A DNA stretch of 64,000 nucleotides, from NCBI RefSeq assembly GCF_030867145.1, contig NC_134415.1, forward strand, positions 8,224,417 to 8,288,416. Direction: 5' to 3'. Numbering within the stretch: position 1 is the stretch's first letter; each line of letters begins with the position of its first letter. Of this stretch, positions 24,309 through 37,900 are shown one piece after another. The translations under genes were made by a program, and so were the position numbers. This DNA comes from Opisthocomus hoazin (lineage: Eukaryota > Chordata > Aves > Opisthocomiformes > Opisthocomidae). The notes beneath the pieces are model-generated. The model was given only the letters and a program-made list of their open reading frames with translations. It searched no databases and was not told the DNA's origin.

Positions 24309-25790
24309 ATCAGGGATTCACAAACTATGGCATTTTATTTCAGAGGCCTTTGCTTACATTTGTACAATATATTACATAATTCTCCATTTTCTGCAGAACC
24401 TAATATATATTTTATAGCTTTTTTCTATAAGCTTTTCCTTCAATGTTTGTCAACAAATTTTTACAGTCCTGTACAATTCTGAATACTTTGAAACCATTTT
24501 CAATAAAATCAGTTAACCTTAAGCACACACTACGAAGACTGAAAATGCTTTTCTTAGAAAAGTCAAATGTAAAGGATTCTGACACTCTAGCATCTACAAA
24601 CAAAATGCTTTGAATTCTTACATGTTGTATTGCCAGAAAACAAAGAAAAACATGCCAGCCCCTATTTCCCCAGGCAAAAGAAGTACACAGAACTACAATT
24701 AAAACAGCTGGAAGTTGGTTTTGGAATTTGTACAAGGCATTTAAAAAATTAAATGTCTACCACTCAGCTAGCTATTTATTTTAAAAACAACTACCCTTTT
24801 GTGGCAGCCACAAATTATAACCTCACACCTTAGTCCATCTTGAAGTCCCCTCCTTGAAGCTCGTAATAAAATAAGCATTACAAATGAAATATTTGTTGCT
24901 TTAAGGGAAAAGAGACATTTACAAGAAAACACAAAAATATAACTGTTGAAATCCATTATGAATAAATATACACTTTAAACTGGCTAAATACAATCTTTAT
25001 ACATTAAGATTTAATACAGTTTGTTAGCCATTTTCTTTCTTTTTCATAATGTATTTTATCAAAATTAAAAAAAAAATACTGTTTTATAGAAAAATGGCAA
25101 AGTACAGTAGTTTCATTCCAATTAATGGGTTCTTTAAACCCAGAGTAACCTATTTAAGCCTAATTCAAACCTGTAAACATTAGTCAGTCGTCTTTTGTTT
25201 TTTTAAAGGAATCCTCGTATTTGGTTATCAGGACTGATGTCAAACATCCCACTAACTGCAGGTTTTGAATTGAATACATGTGCTTGACGTATACAATTAA
25301 AGCCACTATGAGGTGACTTAGCAGTTAAAAAACAATTAGCTTGTACAAATGAAAATAGGTTCAATATTTGTCATAAATAAATGGAAAAATATCAAATGTT
25401 CCAGCTTTAACAAAATACCAGGGAATACAGTAAGCCCTACCACATGTATTTCGACCAGCCCAACAACCACACGCTTATCGTGCTGTCCCCGCAGCAGGGA
25501 GCAGCCTCCGTTTGCCACAGTGGAAGGCCTCCGAGTCACCAGACTTACAATTCCCAGACAAGTTGGAAACAATTATTGCTTGAGGAAAAGCAGTTTGTTG
25601 TACTTTTTCTTCATAAAAGTGCACTTAAGTGCAAAGTTAGCTTGTCAAGAAACAACTTTAAATACAAAATAGTGCTTGTCTGAATTTTGTGCCACTGTGC
25701 AGTATAAAAATAAAAGAAAAAAAAGAAAAGAAAAACAAAGAGTGGCCCTCAGCAGCCATTAAGTGCAAAGTGCTTTGGCAAGTCCTGCTG
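24309..25790 (-). other. ARID4B: ARID4B 3'UTR, copy 1
   Basis: About 1.5 kb of AT-rich sequence after the ARID4B stop. The most distal AATAAA on the minus strand is at 24334-24339, and another lies at 24775-24780. The block 25440-25570 is less AT-rich. Confidence 0.6.
24334..24339 (-). terminator. Candidate ARID4B polyadenylation signal (copy 1)
   Basis: tttatt on the plus strand gives AATAAA on the minus strand, about 1.45 kb past the stop codon. The same signal occurs at 52411-52416 in unit 2. Confidence 0.5.
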
Positions 25791-25921
25791 TCACCTGCAC
25801 TCAACTGACACTCCGTTCTGTGATGAACTTGACATAGATGGTTCTGCTAAAGTTAACATAACGGCAGCCGTAATGGAACTAGAGGAAGGTGAGGAGGAGG
25901 AAGATGATGTAGTAGCAGCAC
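25791..25921 (-). CDS. ARID4B: ARID4B last coding exon and stop (copy 1)
   Basis: Encodes [40 protein letters not shown] and CR, with the TGA at 25791-25793. It matches the mammalian C-terminus closely, including TLAEPSMSS. Confidence 0.93.
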
Positions 25922-28900
25922 CTGCACAGGAAAAGGAAAACACAGGCTATAAAAATTCGCAAATTGAGCAACAAAAATGTCTTCCCATTCAACAACAAGC
26001 ACCGGTATATAGTGGCTCCAGCAACTAACGCCCAGCAATTCAGAAGAAAAAGCCTCCCTTGCCTGGTTTTTGTGGGAAACCCCCCGAGCGACAGCTTTGG
26101 CCGTGCCCCTCGCAGCCTGGCTCATGGCCAGCCAGGGACGCAGAGCTCAGCCCTGAGCCCCGAGCGGAGCCACCCGCTCCCTGTCCGTCCTGGGGGAATC
26201 GGCGCAGGGAGGGCCTCGTCCCAGCACCGAGCCCGCACACCCACCCCGCTCCGGCAACCAAGCGGCAACCGCAGCCCCCGTCTGAGGGCTGCAGCCATCA
26301 AGTCTTCTTCCAAGCGGCATTTCAGTCTTTCTTCTGGTACTCAGCGAACTCTTAAATGTGCACATAAGCCAGACATGGAAGAAAATAATCTTTTTAATGC
26401 TGCTAGAAGCAGGCACACTAGAACATTCCCCACAGCAACAGGTAAAGCAGCTTCAGGGAAAGCAGAGATCCAGCTGATGGTCTGCTTAAACTGATAAAAT
26501 ACATCACTTCTCCTAAGGGGAAAGCACTAAGTAGACACACAAGCAATACTACAGTAAATTATCGTGTAGCTTGAAGAAAAGCTCTAAGTTATTAATAACC
26601 TTAGATACTTTGTTCACTGCTTAGAAAGGTTTATTTGTCTGTATATTTTTTCTGTATGAAGTAGTTCTGCCTGAACAGAACTACATGGATCGCACGCTGT
26701 TTTAATGTTTTTCCCCTTACGCAGTCACTGGATATCTGAACTGTACCTTCTAAAGATCATCAAAGAACTGCATACAGTGTGTTTTTTTAAAAAACAAACA
26801 AAACCAGACTCCTAATGGCACACTTCTCCCTAAAAATTATCCAATTCTTGTTAACGGGACATGCAAATTAGCCCTCCAAAAGCAGAATTCAGTTCCCAGC
26901 ACTTACTTTCCCGCTCTTTTTTCTTTAAGCGCTTTCTTCTTCGGTCAATGGAAGCCACCTCAGATTTCAAGGACAGGTAATGTTTCCTGATTTCCTGCAG
27001 TTTTTCTTGGAGAACTGTTATGCGCTCAGCGCTAGTCAAATTTTCCAAGTCAGCTGCAAGTTAAACGATCTCTGTTAATTGCTGTATCGCATTATTGTAT
27101 CTGAATTTCAGTGAAGTGGGAAGTACTCAAATCTTAGTGACGTGCTTCCAGGTGGCAGACAGCAAAGCCACGGAACACAGCAACAGCAGCTGCTGTTTGT
27201 TACCACAAACCTTGTTGTTTTTTATTATTTTTTAAAATATACCACCATAGATACACTTTTTTTTTTTCTTTAAAAGGAGTCAGAGAGGAAGAAAATGCAT
27301 GCAGTCCCCTCCCTATAGGAAGGAAAAGAAAAACAAGTAAAATTAAGACAACTGATGAAAACACAGAGGCCAGAACTAGCTTTGAGCCTGTTGCTCCCAG
27401 TCCTTGCTAGAGCTGGGTTTGGCCTGACACACCAGGAAGGTCGGTCCTGCCCGACTTGTCTCAGCTGTTACAAAACAAGCAGGTTACAACAGGAACCGAA
27501 TAGCTGTGAGGCGGTTCTGATCGGGTCCATGGCGTACGGGCCGTAAGGTGTAACTACACGGGACCTCCTCGCTGGTATCCCACGCGGGGCCATAAGGTGT
27601 AACTACACGGGACCTCCTCGCTGGTATCCCACGCGGGGCCGTAAGGTGTAACTACACGGGACCTCCTCGCTGGTATCCCACGCGGGGATGTCGACGGACA
27701 CGTCCAGCTCAGGAGCTGCCCTTCTGGCTGCTTCCAGTGGGGGGGGAGGTCTCCAGGAGCTCCCAGCAGCATGAACTACCTCAGCTCAGCCCCTTGGCCA
27801 CAGGTAAGCCACACTGGAGACACTCCATCTGAAGATACTGAACAATCATTTAAACTACTGTGGGGCACGGGATGTGCTTCATCAACCTGTAACCAAGGTA
27901 GCACCAAAGGACCAAAAGCCACACCTGTATCAGGCTGTGGGAAGATGAGGAAAGCTCAGAGATGCTGCAAGTGTCCCAGACCTCTGCAACAGCAGGAGGT
28001 GTGTGAAACAGCATTCCAAAGCCCAACTTCCGCCAAGCAGATTTAGCACGTGCAACGTAGCCGAGGTAGAAAGAAAAGACAGAGCAAAAGCTCTTTGAAT
28101 GTGTCGCACAGGAAATCTGCCCAATCAATCTCAGCTGGCCAGTAAGTGACAGTAAAGACCTATTACCTTCCACAGTCCTCAAGAGCAGCAGAACATAACT
28201 GGACTGCGAAGAACTACTAGGAGAAAAATAGTTTTAAAGTAGAGTAACACTGAGATTTAAGGCTGGAGAAAAAAAAATGCAGGGTCAGATTCTCTCACCG
28301 CAGAACAGCTGGCTAAGTGGAGAACTCCCTGGGCATGACAGAAGTGCTGCTGGCAAAAAAAATTTAAAATTCAGTTGCTGTGTTTCCAGTGTGCTGTGCC
28401 AGCTCTTTCCTGTTCCCACTGTAGGTGAAGAACAGCAGCCTTCACACAGCCTGGGACAGAGCGCAGAAAAGCGCAGAGCGTAATGTTCTGAGAACTTCAG
28501 AGGCTTGCCAGACACTGAGGTCACCTATGAATACTGAACGAGATACTACGGATTACTTGAAGAAATAATTTAAATCAGTCACACCACAGGTTCGATTTGA
28601 CCTCTAAAAGCAAAGAGAAAGCAACTCATGCGATGCTATGCATCCACAGTTGGTACTAAGGACAATTTATTGCTGACTAGACAATTAAATACCCAGACGC
28701 TCTAAGAGAGAGGGCTAAAAATAGCAAGGTTTTGTTTTTAAATAATACTTTTCAATTGTTTGCTTATTGTTATATTAAGGAAGGAGGCTTCAACCACCTA
28801 ATATTTTATCTTGTTTCTTTTCTCCCCACTCCCAGTAACGCTGCAATAGCACACACACACACAGAGGCAATTAAGAAGCTGCATTAATAAACTACTGAAC

Positions 28901-31900
28901 CATTTTTCAGGCAGACAAATGCACGATCCCTTCAACACTGCTCACCCCTAGCTATGCGGCTGCCTGTGGCCCAGTGACACAAACGCTGAAAGTTCTTATC
29001 GCTAGCAACAGTAAATATGTCGTCATCAAATCAATCAGGTAAGTGTCTGAACAGTAACTAGAGAATAAGGAGTAAACCAGCAAGAAAATATCAACACAAG
29101 CAGCGCACAGAGTCGGTAACGCTCACGCCAGAGTAACAGCTCTGCACAGGATGGCAAGAACAGCAAGGCAGCACAGAGGCCGTATTGAAAAACAGTATTG
29201 GAAGAGTGCAATAGCGGCAGTTTCCTGCACTGCAATTGCAAAAACAAAAAAAAAAAAAACAAATCAGGATTTATCACAAATTTAAGGAAACTGAGGACAA
29301 ACTCATTTTAGGGAAAAAAAATGAAACACACAGAATTCAAAAAGCCTTCTTGTACTATACCGCAAGACCACACTGGGCGTGTTTTGAAGAAAATACTCAC
29401 ACATTTGAAAACTCCATTTGTAAACTTTGGGCAGACGATTCTTCTGTTCTTTGAGATCAGACTCCTTCTCTCCATTTTTCCCACATTTTCCTGGGGATTG
29501 TGTTCTTGCGAGTGATTTGCTCTGGTGAGATTTCACGCCAGCAGAAACAGATTTTGCTGACTGAGACTTGGCCACACTTTCACCAGCAGATAGTTCGTGA
29601 CTGTCACTGCTGTTTGCTGAAGAAGCAAGAAGACAGAGTGTTACCAAACAAAGCAACCCTCCTGCCCAAAGCTTATCAGAAGCTACCCCTGTGCGGATTT
29701 TCATGTCACAAGAATTTATTTGACCAAAATCCTTTTACTTTCAAATGATACAGTCCACCCTGGTATAGCAGCTTAGCTCTTTGCACCACTAGCACCAGAA
29801 GACAGGACCACAAAACAGGTCGGCAACGGGGCCCCGCTGTTCCCGCATGCTGCGAAAGGGGAACCCTGCACTGGGAACCCCGTCCCGCCAGCTGCTGCGC
29901 AGGCAGGTTCACAGCTATTGCGTGGGCCTGTGGGAACCACACAGAGCGCGAGGGAGGAGGAAAGCAGCGGACTGTGGCTCCACAACCCACCCTGCACACT
30001 GACGAGCACACCGCTGGCAGCGTGGGTGCAAAGGCAAGGGGCTGGGGTAGGGACACGCTGCTCCTAAGGAGATTCTTGAAGACAACCCAGTTGCTCAAGG
30101 TCCGTATAGGGACGGTACACTCTGCTCTCTGAACGGTTCAAAGCCAGCACCACGCTTGTTGCTTTAGAACCATATCCATAAACAAGTTGCCTACATTAGA
30201 AAATAAGGCAAAGAGGCAGTCCACCTGTCGCTGTAGGTGCAAAAATTGTCCATATATTTCTGCTTATGGGGCTACACTTTTTCCAATACAGTTAGCAAGA
30301 CTGATTGTTATGTCTTATCTCCTGTTTATCTTTTTTTAATATTAATTTCTAACCCAGTATTCAATACATACAAACCTCTATCCTGTTTCAGAGGTACTAG
30401 TTACAGACAAGCTTCTCCCTGTACTCCTAAGACATGAGTAGCAGAAATGAGAGTAGACGATTGGCTGCCTTCTTAGCCTTATGTCACCTGTACTTATTTT
30501 AGGTGTTCTGTGCTAAATTGACTAGCAATAATTTGAGTGACACCATCTACAAAAATCCTCAGACATGATGATCACATTCTTTAATTTCAGAAAAACATCT
30601 TCAGCTGACCCAAACCAGAAGAACTTCATCTCACGCTGAAATAACTTTAACTATAAAGCAACAGGCTGAACTGAACACAGTTCTCTAATCAAACCACTCA
30701 AAGGAAAGTAACGAAATAATCTGTCTGAAAGACATGATTAGTAAGTAATGAGTGAAAGGACAAAGCCTGTTTAGCACTACAAAAATAAAACTCGGGTGGA
30801 AGCTGGGGCAAGAGAAGTCTAGTCAAGCACTGGAATAAAATGCCTAGAGAAGCTGCGGAATCTCCATCATTAGAGTTGTTTTTAAAAACATGGTCAATTA
30901 GTATTTATCAAGAGACACTTATGCCTCAGTTGTACCTGCCCTAGGCATCGACAAAACGAACCCTGCAAGGCCCTTCTGGTTCTGGTCTTTATGATCTGCT
31001 GATCTGCACTGGAGAAACCCAACACCAGGATCCACGTGGTATGAAAGAGCTCGGCTGGCTGCAGAGCTGCCCTTGTCTGCTGGCTTAAACCAAAGGCACG
31101 AGCTGAAGCTGCTACAAAAGTAGCTTTAATTGGTGTACCTGAATTTTGCAAAAAGCATTTTTTGCTCACAACTGACTCCACATTTTACCTGTTCATTGCC
31201 CTTATTACATATGGCAGTGGCCCAAAGTCTAACAAAAAAGAGCACATACACACCAAGGACCGTACGCGGTACAAGAAACAATTCTAGCTTTGAAGTGCTT
31301 GCGTCCTGACAAAAACAGGTTGAGAAAAAGGGATAAATTCAGCAAGTGAAAGGGAACAAGGGCAAGGCTAAAAATGGTGTATTAGTTCTGCAAATTCGGT
31401 TTGTTACTTTAATTCTTGAGGTGAGGGAAGGAATAAGGATTATGGAAGGAGATTAGTGAAATGGAATGAAAAAGGAGGAGAGAGGAGATCAATGAACACG
31501 AAGGAGTGGTGGGGTGAAAGCAAATACCAGACCAGAAAGTACAGACTTTTAGTAAAAGCTGTTAAAAGGAAGAAAAATAGGCAGGGCCGAGGAAGAGAGA
31601 GGAGAAAAGGCATAGCATATGCTTCCTATCCTTGCTTTGACTGCGTTATTTTACAGCTATCCTCCCGGTTTCACTCTCCAGCTGACTGTTCCCTGGTATT
31701 TTTTATTACCAGTGAGATGAGGCAGAAACTGATCTTGCTGTCTCCTGAACACGTGTGCATATGTCTCTCTAACACACCTCTGCTTTTATTAAGCTTCTCT
31801 TCCCCAGTACTGTGGTTTCTATTCCAATTAGCTTCTACTGCTACAAAAAAGCTGCATTATTTAAGATGTAACAGACGATACAGGAAGAAAACAGAGCCTA

Positions 31901-34900
31901 TATTTTTTCTGGAATTATTCTCATATTTGCTGCTGGAAGAGATATTAACCTCTAAAATCTCATCTTGCAGAAAATACAGAGTATAATTTCATCCAGGTCC
32001 CCTCTAAAACACTCAGCACAGATTCCCAATTCTAGCAAGTATAAAATACTCATCTTAGTCTTCCTGAATTACACAACATTAAGGACCTCTTCAGAAATAG
32101 GCCCAGAAATAACACAAGACATTGAAAAACACTTTGGCATTCAGCAAGAGTCGTGTCTTCATTTAAACTGTATTAAGAATTCCCCGATGAGAACGTTTTG
32201 TCCCAATACATTTCTTCCCAGACTTCATCTCCTACTATCGTTCAAACCCATGACACGGTACTTTCACGCATTTCGTTTCACACTGAGCTGCTGTACTTAC
32301 TGGTTTTACTCTTCTTTTTGTTGTTCACAGATGTTTTGTGGCTTCTTTTCTGCTTTTTTGAGGAGCTGCCTCCTCCCTGAGTATCTTTAAGTCTTTTTTG
32401 GCCAGTACAGACTATAATTTAAAAAAAAACAAGAAAGAAACAGAAATTAAATAAATACTTGCACTTCTGTGGTTTTTTTCTAAGTCTCAAAAAACCACTT
32501 CAGAACTTAAATTTGTAAACAACAATGCGACTGTTCCTGCCTATCCTTAATACAGCTCAGCTTTCTACTTCTACTGCCAAGAGGAGGTGAAGGAGGATGG
32601 AAGGCAGACAAAGCTTGTTGGTTAGAGTGGACATGTAAGATGATTGTAACTTCCCCACACGCATCATCAGAATTTCGCTTGAACCACATGGATTTGTATT
32701 TTTTATGACACTGTAGATTAAATAAGAATACATTTATTTGAAAAATTTATTAACTACTGGACCTGAAAAATGTTGAAAAAAAGCCTGTCACACTTGGAAG
32801 CTGTGAGAAAAAAATGAAACTACCACCTGTGATCAGTAATTACACTAATTGAAAGTATTAAAAAGAAATCTTAGATAACGTTAAAAAACAAGGCAACAAA
32901 AAAAAGTGGCAAACAAAAAACCAAAGGAAAAAGTCTACTGGTATTTGTGACGATAAAGGGGAAAAAGTTGACAAGGAAGACAGAATCTAGTACACCTGTT
33001 AAAAGAGCAAATTTTAGGAGTTGTTCAATGTTCTTCCACAACCATCTGACTTACAGATTAAAAATGACTCCTGTAACAAAACCTTATTAATTAAGAAACC
33101 TGATGTTCTAAAACAGGCAGCATGCTCACAAAATCAGAGAGGAAGTGAAGGTGTAATGCACGTAAAAGTAACATGTGCAATAGTGTAAAACATTTTTCAT
33201 TAGGCAATTAATTTCCTTTTATACAAAAATATGAAACAAATTAATTTCTAAACCTACACATCCATAATTAGCAAAGCAATACAGGCGTGTTTACTGAGGG
33301 CTACATATTTACCTCTTCCACACTCTCTCCTTGGTTTAAGGAAACACGTTTTGTTGCATTCTTTCAAAAGAACAATTCAAACAGAATGATGAAGGTAACG
33401 CACCTTAAGGGCATTTTGAAAAATTCAGTTTATTATTAACTGAAATCTGTTGAGATTAAGAAACCACTTGTGTCATCTCACATTATATTCAGATATGTAT
33501 TTTTTTTCCTTTCTATTCAGTTTTTAGGCACTTTAACACAGTGCAGGTAGCTGTACCTTTGATGGAACTGTAAAAGAGCCAGTGACTTTCACAACAAAGC
33601 TTTTGGATTCAGCCTTGCAAACAGTTAAAAAGCAGGCAGCAGTACACTGGCATCACGTGCACAAGCGCTGGCCGTGTTTATTCTCCCCTGTTCTCTAGTG
33701 GTCTCAGGATAAGAACTTCAGTCTGCAAAATCACACCTGGAAGTCAAACATAGCTAATGTATCCGTGTTGCTACAGTAAATAGTCCTTACACAACGTATT
33801 ACAGTTTGCTCTGGGCATTTCTTGCCAGGTCTGGTACAAACCTTATTCTTACATGCTTCATTCCTCATTGAAACCATCACAATTCCTAACGAAAGGCCAA
33901 GAAACTTCCTGGCAGATTATATTTTATTCACTAGATGATCACGCCATTTCCACACACCTGAAGTAGACACAGCAGGCTACTCCTTCCTCCAACAACTAAT
34001 TTTCCAGCAGTGTAACCGTAACAGAACGACAATACATCAGCAATGCTAAAACGAGGGCTGGCTAGGCTGAAGACAGCTCTCTCTACCCTTTCCTTTACCT
34101 TTTTCAGTATGCTCGGGCTCTGGTTGATTGCTACTACTGGAGCTGACGCTGGCATCAAAACCCGTTGGAGAGATATTTCCCTCCGACTGGAGGTCTTGCA
34201 GCTCCCCCGCGACACTGTCCACCTCTATTGTGCTATCCGTTTCACTTTTAATGCTCCGTATCTCTTCTTGATTTGGTGGCAGCATCTCAGAGACAGTGAC
34301 ACTGGACTGATGCCTACCGGACTCCGTGACGGTGACAGATGAAGGCGATTCAGGAGTTGTAGGAGGAGTGTTTAGCACTGAATTACTGCCACTGCTTGGA
34401 AATTCAACTTTCTTTTCACCCACTTCAGTCGGCTTCTCCTCAACAGGTTTAACATCCACACCAGACGGCAAAGATTTTTCAAGTTCAGAGCTAGGCAAAG
34501 AAATGTCTTCTTCTGCAAGAGTCTGAAGCTGCTCCTCTGCTGCGGCATCCTCAGGAGCAGCATGTGGAGGGGAGGCAGCAGCTTCAGTGTCAGAGTCCGA
34601 GAACAACTCCTTCAGCGTTTTCTTTGGCCATTGTCCCTGAAAACTTGACCAGACATCTTTTTGATCCTTCGCTCTGGTGTTCTCAAGTCTTTCGTCAGAG
34701 TTATTGAGAAGCTTTATCCTTTCCTCTCCCACTTCGGAAAATCCTGAGTAGAAAGTACTTGTCCTTAGAGACTTGCTTTTCTCCTCTAGTCCATTGTACT
34801 TTGCAGTTGGAGTGATTTTCAGCTTAGATTTGTCTTCCTCATCATTACACAGTGCATCCCCAGGAATTTCTGAAGAGGTGAAGCAAGCATAGAGCACATC

Positions 34901-37900
34901 AATCCACAAAATACAAACTTCTGCAAAATTAACCACAACAGAAATTGAAAGATGTGCTTAAGACAAAAACTCTAAATCCTTCTTACGGGTTACAAATACT
35001 ACTATCACACGCCCTTTTTCCAAAGCCCAGAGCAGAGACAGTATTTTCCCTGGTGAATCCACAGTCTGAATGGACAGAACAAAGACACTGGATAATCTCT
35101 AGCAAACCAACCCGATGACCAGCCTGGAAAAAGGAAGTGAAAGCAATCGTGAAAGGCACTTGGAGAAATACATGAACAACGAGAGTGTGGGACAACATTA
35201 AGACAATTCAGGGTCAAGAATAAAGAAACCAAGAAAAGAACACAGTTATAACGGAGAAGGAATCAACAAGAAGCCCATTCAATGGGAAAAGACATGGATA
35301 CAAGGAAAAACAATGAGAACTGCCTCCAATATATGGGTAACTCCTTGATTTGCCACTCACCCGCTTTTGCTGGCATAACTAGTTTAACTCTTCTCATTCT
35401 ACTTCCCATCTGTCATTCTCAACTCCTCGCTAAAACTCACCACCTCTTTAAAAATGATCATGTAACCAGTGACAGAGAACAAAAGCAATACTGTCAATGA
35501 AATTCACTGAAAACATCAAAGTTGAAGCAACTGTTTTAAAAAGGTTTACTGAAATATGATGAACTTGGAGAAGAGCTCACTAACAGAGAGAAGATACCTT
35601 GAGAAATGTTGCCTCAGGTGTTTTTCTTGGTTTATTTGTTTTAAGATAGGCAGGATCTTAAATTCTACTCTAAGACTCAATCTGAAAGCAAGTTTTACAC
35701 AACCCTTTCAGTGTGTTTGCTTTTTTCTAATTAAACTTTTATGGTAGGCATTTTCACCTAAAGTTCCAAGAACTCAGTCACTTAAAACGGACTTCTAACA
35801 CTTGCCTTTCTCATCATACCTTAGAGCTCAAAACTTTTATAATAAGAGGTATAAAAATTTGCCATTTGAAATAAAAGCCAAGCACACCACATTTAAATAA
35901 AACAACCAAAAATCAGGTCCATCAAGTCCTCCTCTCAGTGTATTTATTTTGCTGTGCCCTTCAAAGGAAAGTTGAATACAATAGCATTAATCATTCCAGT
36001 TTAGGAAAAAAAAACCTGTAAAGTTTTGAGCAAGCAGCTCTAAAATTGGAGGAAAAAGAAACAGTGAAACATTAGAGCCTTATACACTTAGAAACAAAAA
36101 ACAGCAAGTACCAGGAAAAAAAAAGTTAATCCCCAGCATGAATCTATGTGGACTTAAATGATAAAAGAATTGCATACAATTAAAAGCATTTCTGGAAATT
36201 ACTGACGTAATATGGAAAACATTTAGTTTCCAAAATATTAGAGGCTGTATCTCAAATTGTGCTTTTGTAATCAGAAGTTAATTACAGATTAATTATAGCA
36301 CTAATAACAGTGTCATTATCATCACTGCTAATTGCTTTTTTGTTTCTCATTTCCTGTGAAACAAAGCCTAGTAGATTATGTTGACTCTTATTCTACCTAC
36401 AAATTTGGAACCCAGTGGCCAACGTCATCCAAGTTCGAACAGGTCTGAAAGATTATTAAATTCATACAACTTTCACAAAAATTGGTGGTTCTCCAAACTA
36501 CCTATATCATACACTATTTCATTTGCTGGAGGCATGCCCTCAACTAAGGATGAAGGGAAGCAGCTAGTAATCATAATGGTGCTGTCAATGTGTGGGAAGG
36601 GAAAAAGAGTGTCAGGAACAACAGACGTGCTGATAGCAAACCTAGCTTTATTAATGCTGTTTCTCAAGGCAAAAAAAATCCAAACCAAACATGGGTCCTA
36701 AAAGTTACATCAATCAAAAATTAAAAATTTAGAAATAATAGAGGAAGCAAAAAAGTTTTGCTGTGTATCAAACACAAAAAGGCTGGCAAAACAAAGGATG
36801 TAATTCTTAAGAATTACACTGTTAACATACACTAAGTCCACAATACCTGTTGAGAGAAACTGCGAATATTGCTTTTGTTCAAGGGTCATTTCTGAAGACA
36901 GTGTTATAATTAGCCAGACTCAAGCATTGCATCAGTTGTTCTACATTGTCATTTACTACTGCTGAAAGGCTATTCACAGAAATAGAAAATACAATACCTT
37001 GTAGCCCATTGATGATAGAAGTAATTTCTATGGATTTAACTGGAGCTTGTTCAGTATTTTTGGCTTCAGTGCTGTCAAGTTTGGACCCAGTCTCTGGTGA
37101 CGCGCTGGTGTGAAAGGGAGGTTTTGACAAACGTTGCAATTTGCAGTTTTTAGGAGAGTACTCCTCATCCGTCTCTTTGTCGGCTTTATGCTATGTGAAA
37201 GAAAAGATTAAAAACTCTTCTCATCTGAGCATACATCTTAACACAGATTACCATTCAGCAATCCTTACAGCTATCTTAAACATTCAACCTGTAAAGGAAA
37301 GCTTTCCTCTTTGTTTACAAGTTTAGAAATACCTTTCTACAGTCCATGCCAAAACACTTCTACCGAAGACAGGAATTTTGTCAGCGATAAAACAAACGAG
37401 AAGGCAAACCCAGCCAGCGCTCTGGGAGCAGTGGCAGCGCAGAATGCCAGGCTCAGGACTGACACCCTGCTCTGTCCCAACTGCCGAGTTCTAGAACTCC
37501 GCTGGGGTTCCAGAGGTTCCGACACCCTGCTCTGTCCCAACTGCCGAGCTCTAGAACTCCGCTGGGGTTCCAGAGGTTCCGACACCCTGCTCTGTCCCAA
37601 CCGCCGAGCTCTAGAACTCCGCTGGGGTTCCAGAGGTTCCGACACCCTGCTCTGTCCCAACTGCCAAGTTCTAGAACTCCGCTGGGGTTCCAGAGGTACC
37701 AGGGTGCTGGGGGCGGGCAGGAGGAGCACCGACATCTGTGGCAGAAGGAAAAGCTTCCTTGCATCCCGCTGCCCAAGGAACGTATCATAGCCTAAGCCTA
37801 AATATCAGTTTTAAAAGAATGAATTTTGAAAGAAATGCTACAAAATAAAATGATCGAGTCACATACACATGGACTTCGCCATAGGTTTGCTCTCTAGAAT

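Larger units (their letters stand above)
20287..24309. other. Intergenic DNA between RBM34 and ARID4B (unit 1)
   Basis: Holds two CR1 fragments (20459-20612 and 22258-23315) and otherwise no recognised gene. A plus-strand frame of 148 codons at 23438-23884 is open in both units but resembles nothing known; near-identity of the units makes that conservation uninformative. A minus-strand exon-like stretch lies at 20660-20805. Confidence 0.6.

Noticed and set aside
27541-27687. Possible CRISPR-like array (regular repeats)
   Set aside because: Three head-to-tail 49-bp units without spacers in a vertebrate intron; a minisatellite.
29815-30055. GC-rich block in an ARID4B intron considered as a retroviral LTR or SINE
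   Set aside because: No terminal repeats, target-site duplication, A-box/B-box or polyadenylation structure could be recognised.
31456-31986. 176-codon plus-strand frame in an ARID4B intron, repeated at 59531-60061
   Set aside because: Antisense, low-complexity Lys/Arg start, no domain; preservation in both units only reflects their recent common origin.
37311-37790. Apparent repeat protein with four [16 protein letters not shown]-like units
   Set aside because: Produced by the 60-bp minisatellite whose period is divisible by three; intronic, and equally open on the other strand.
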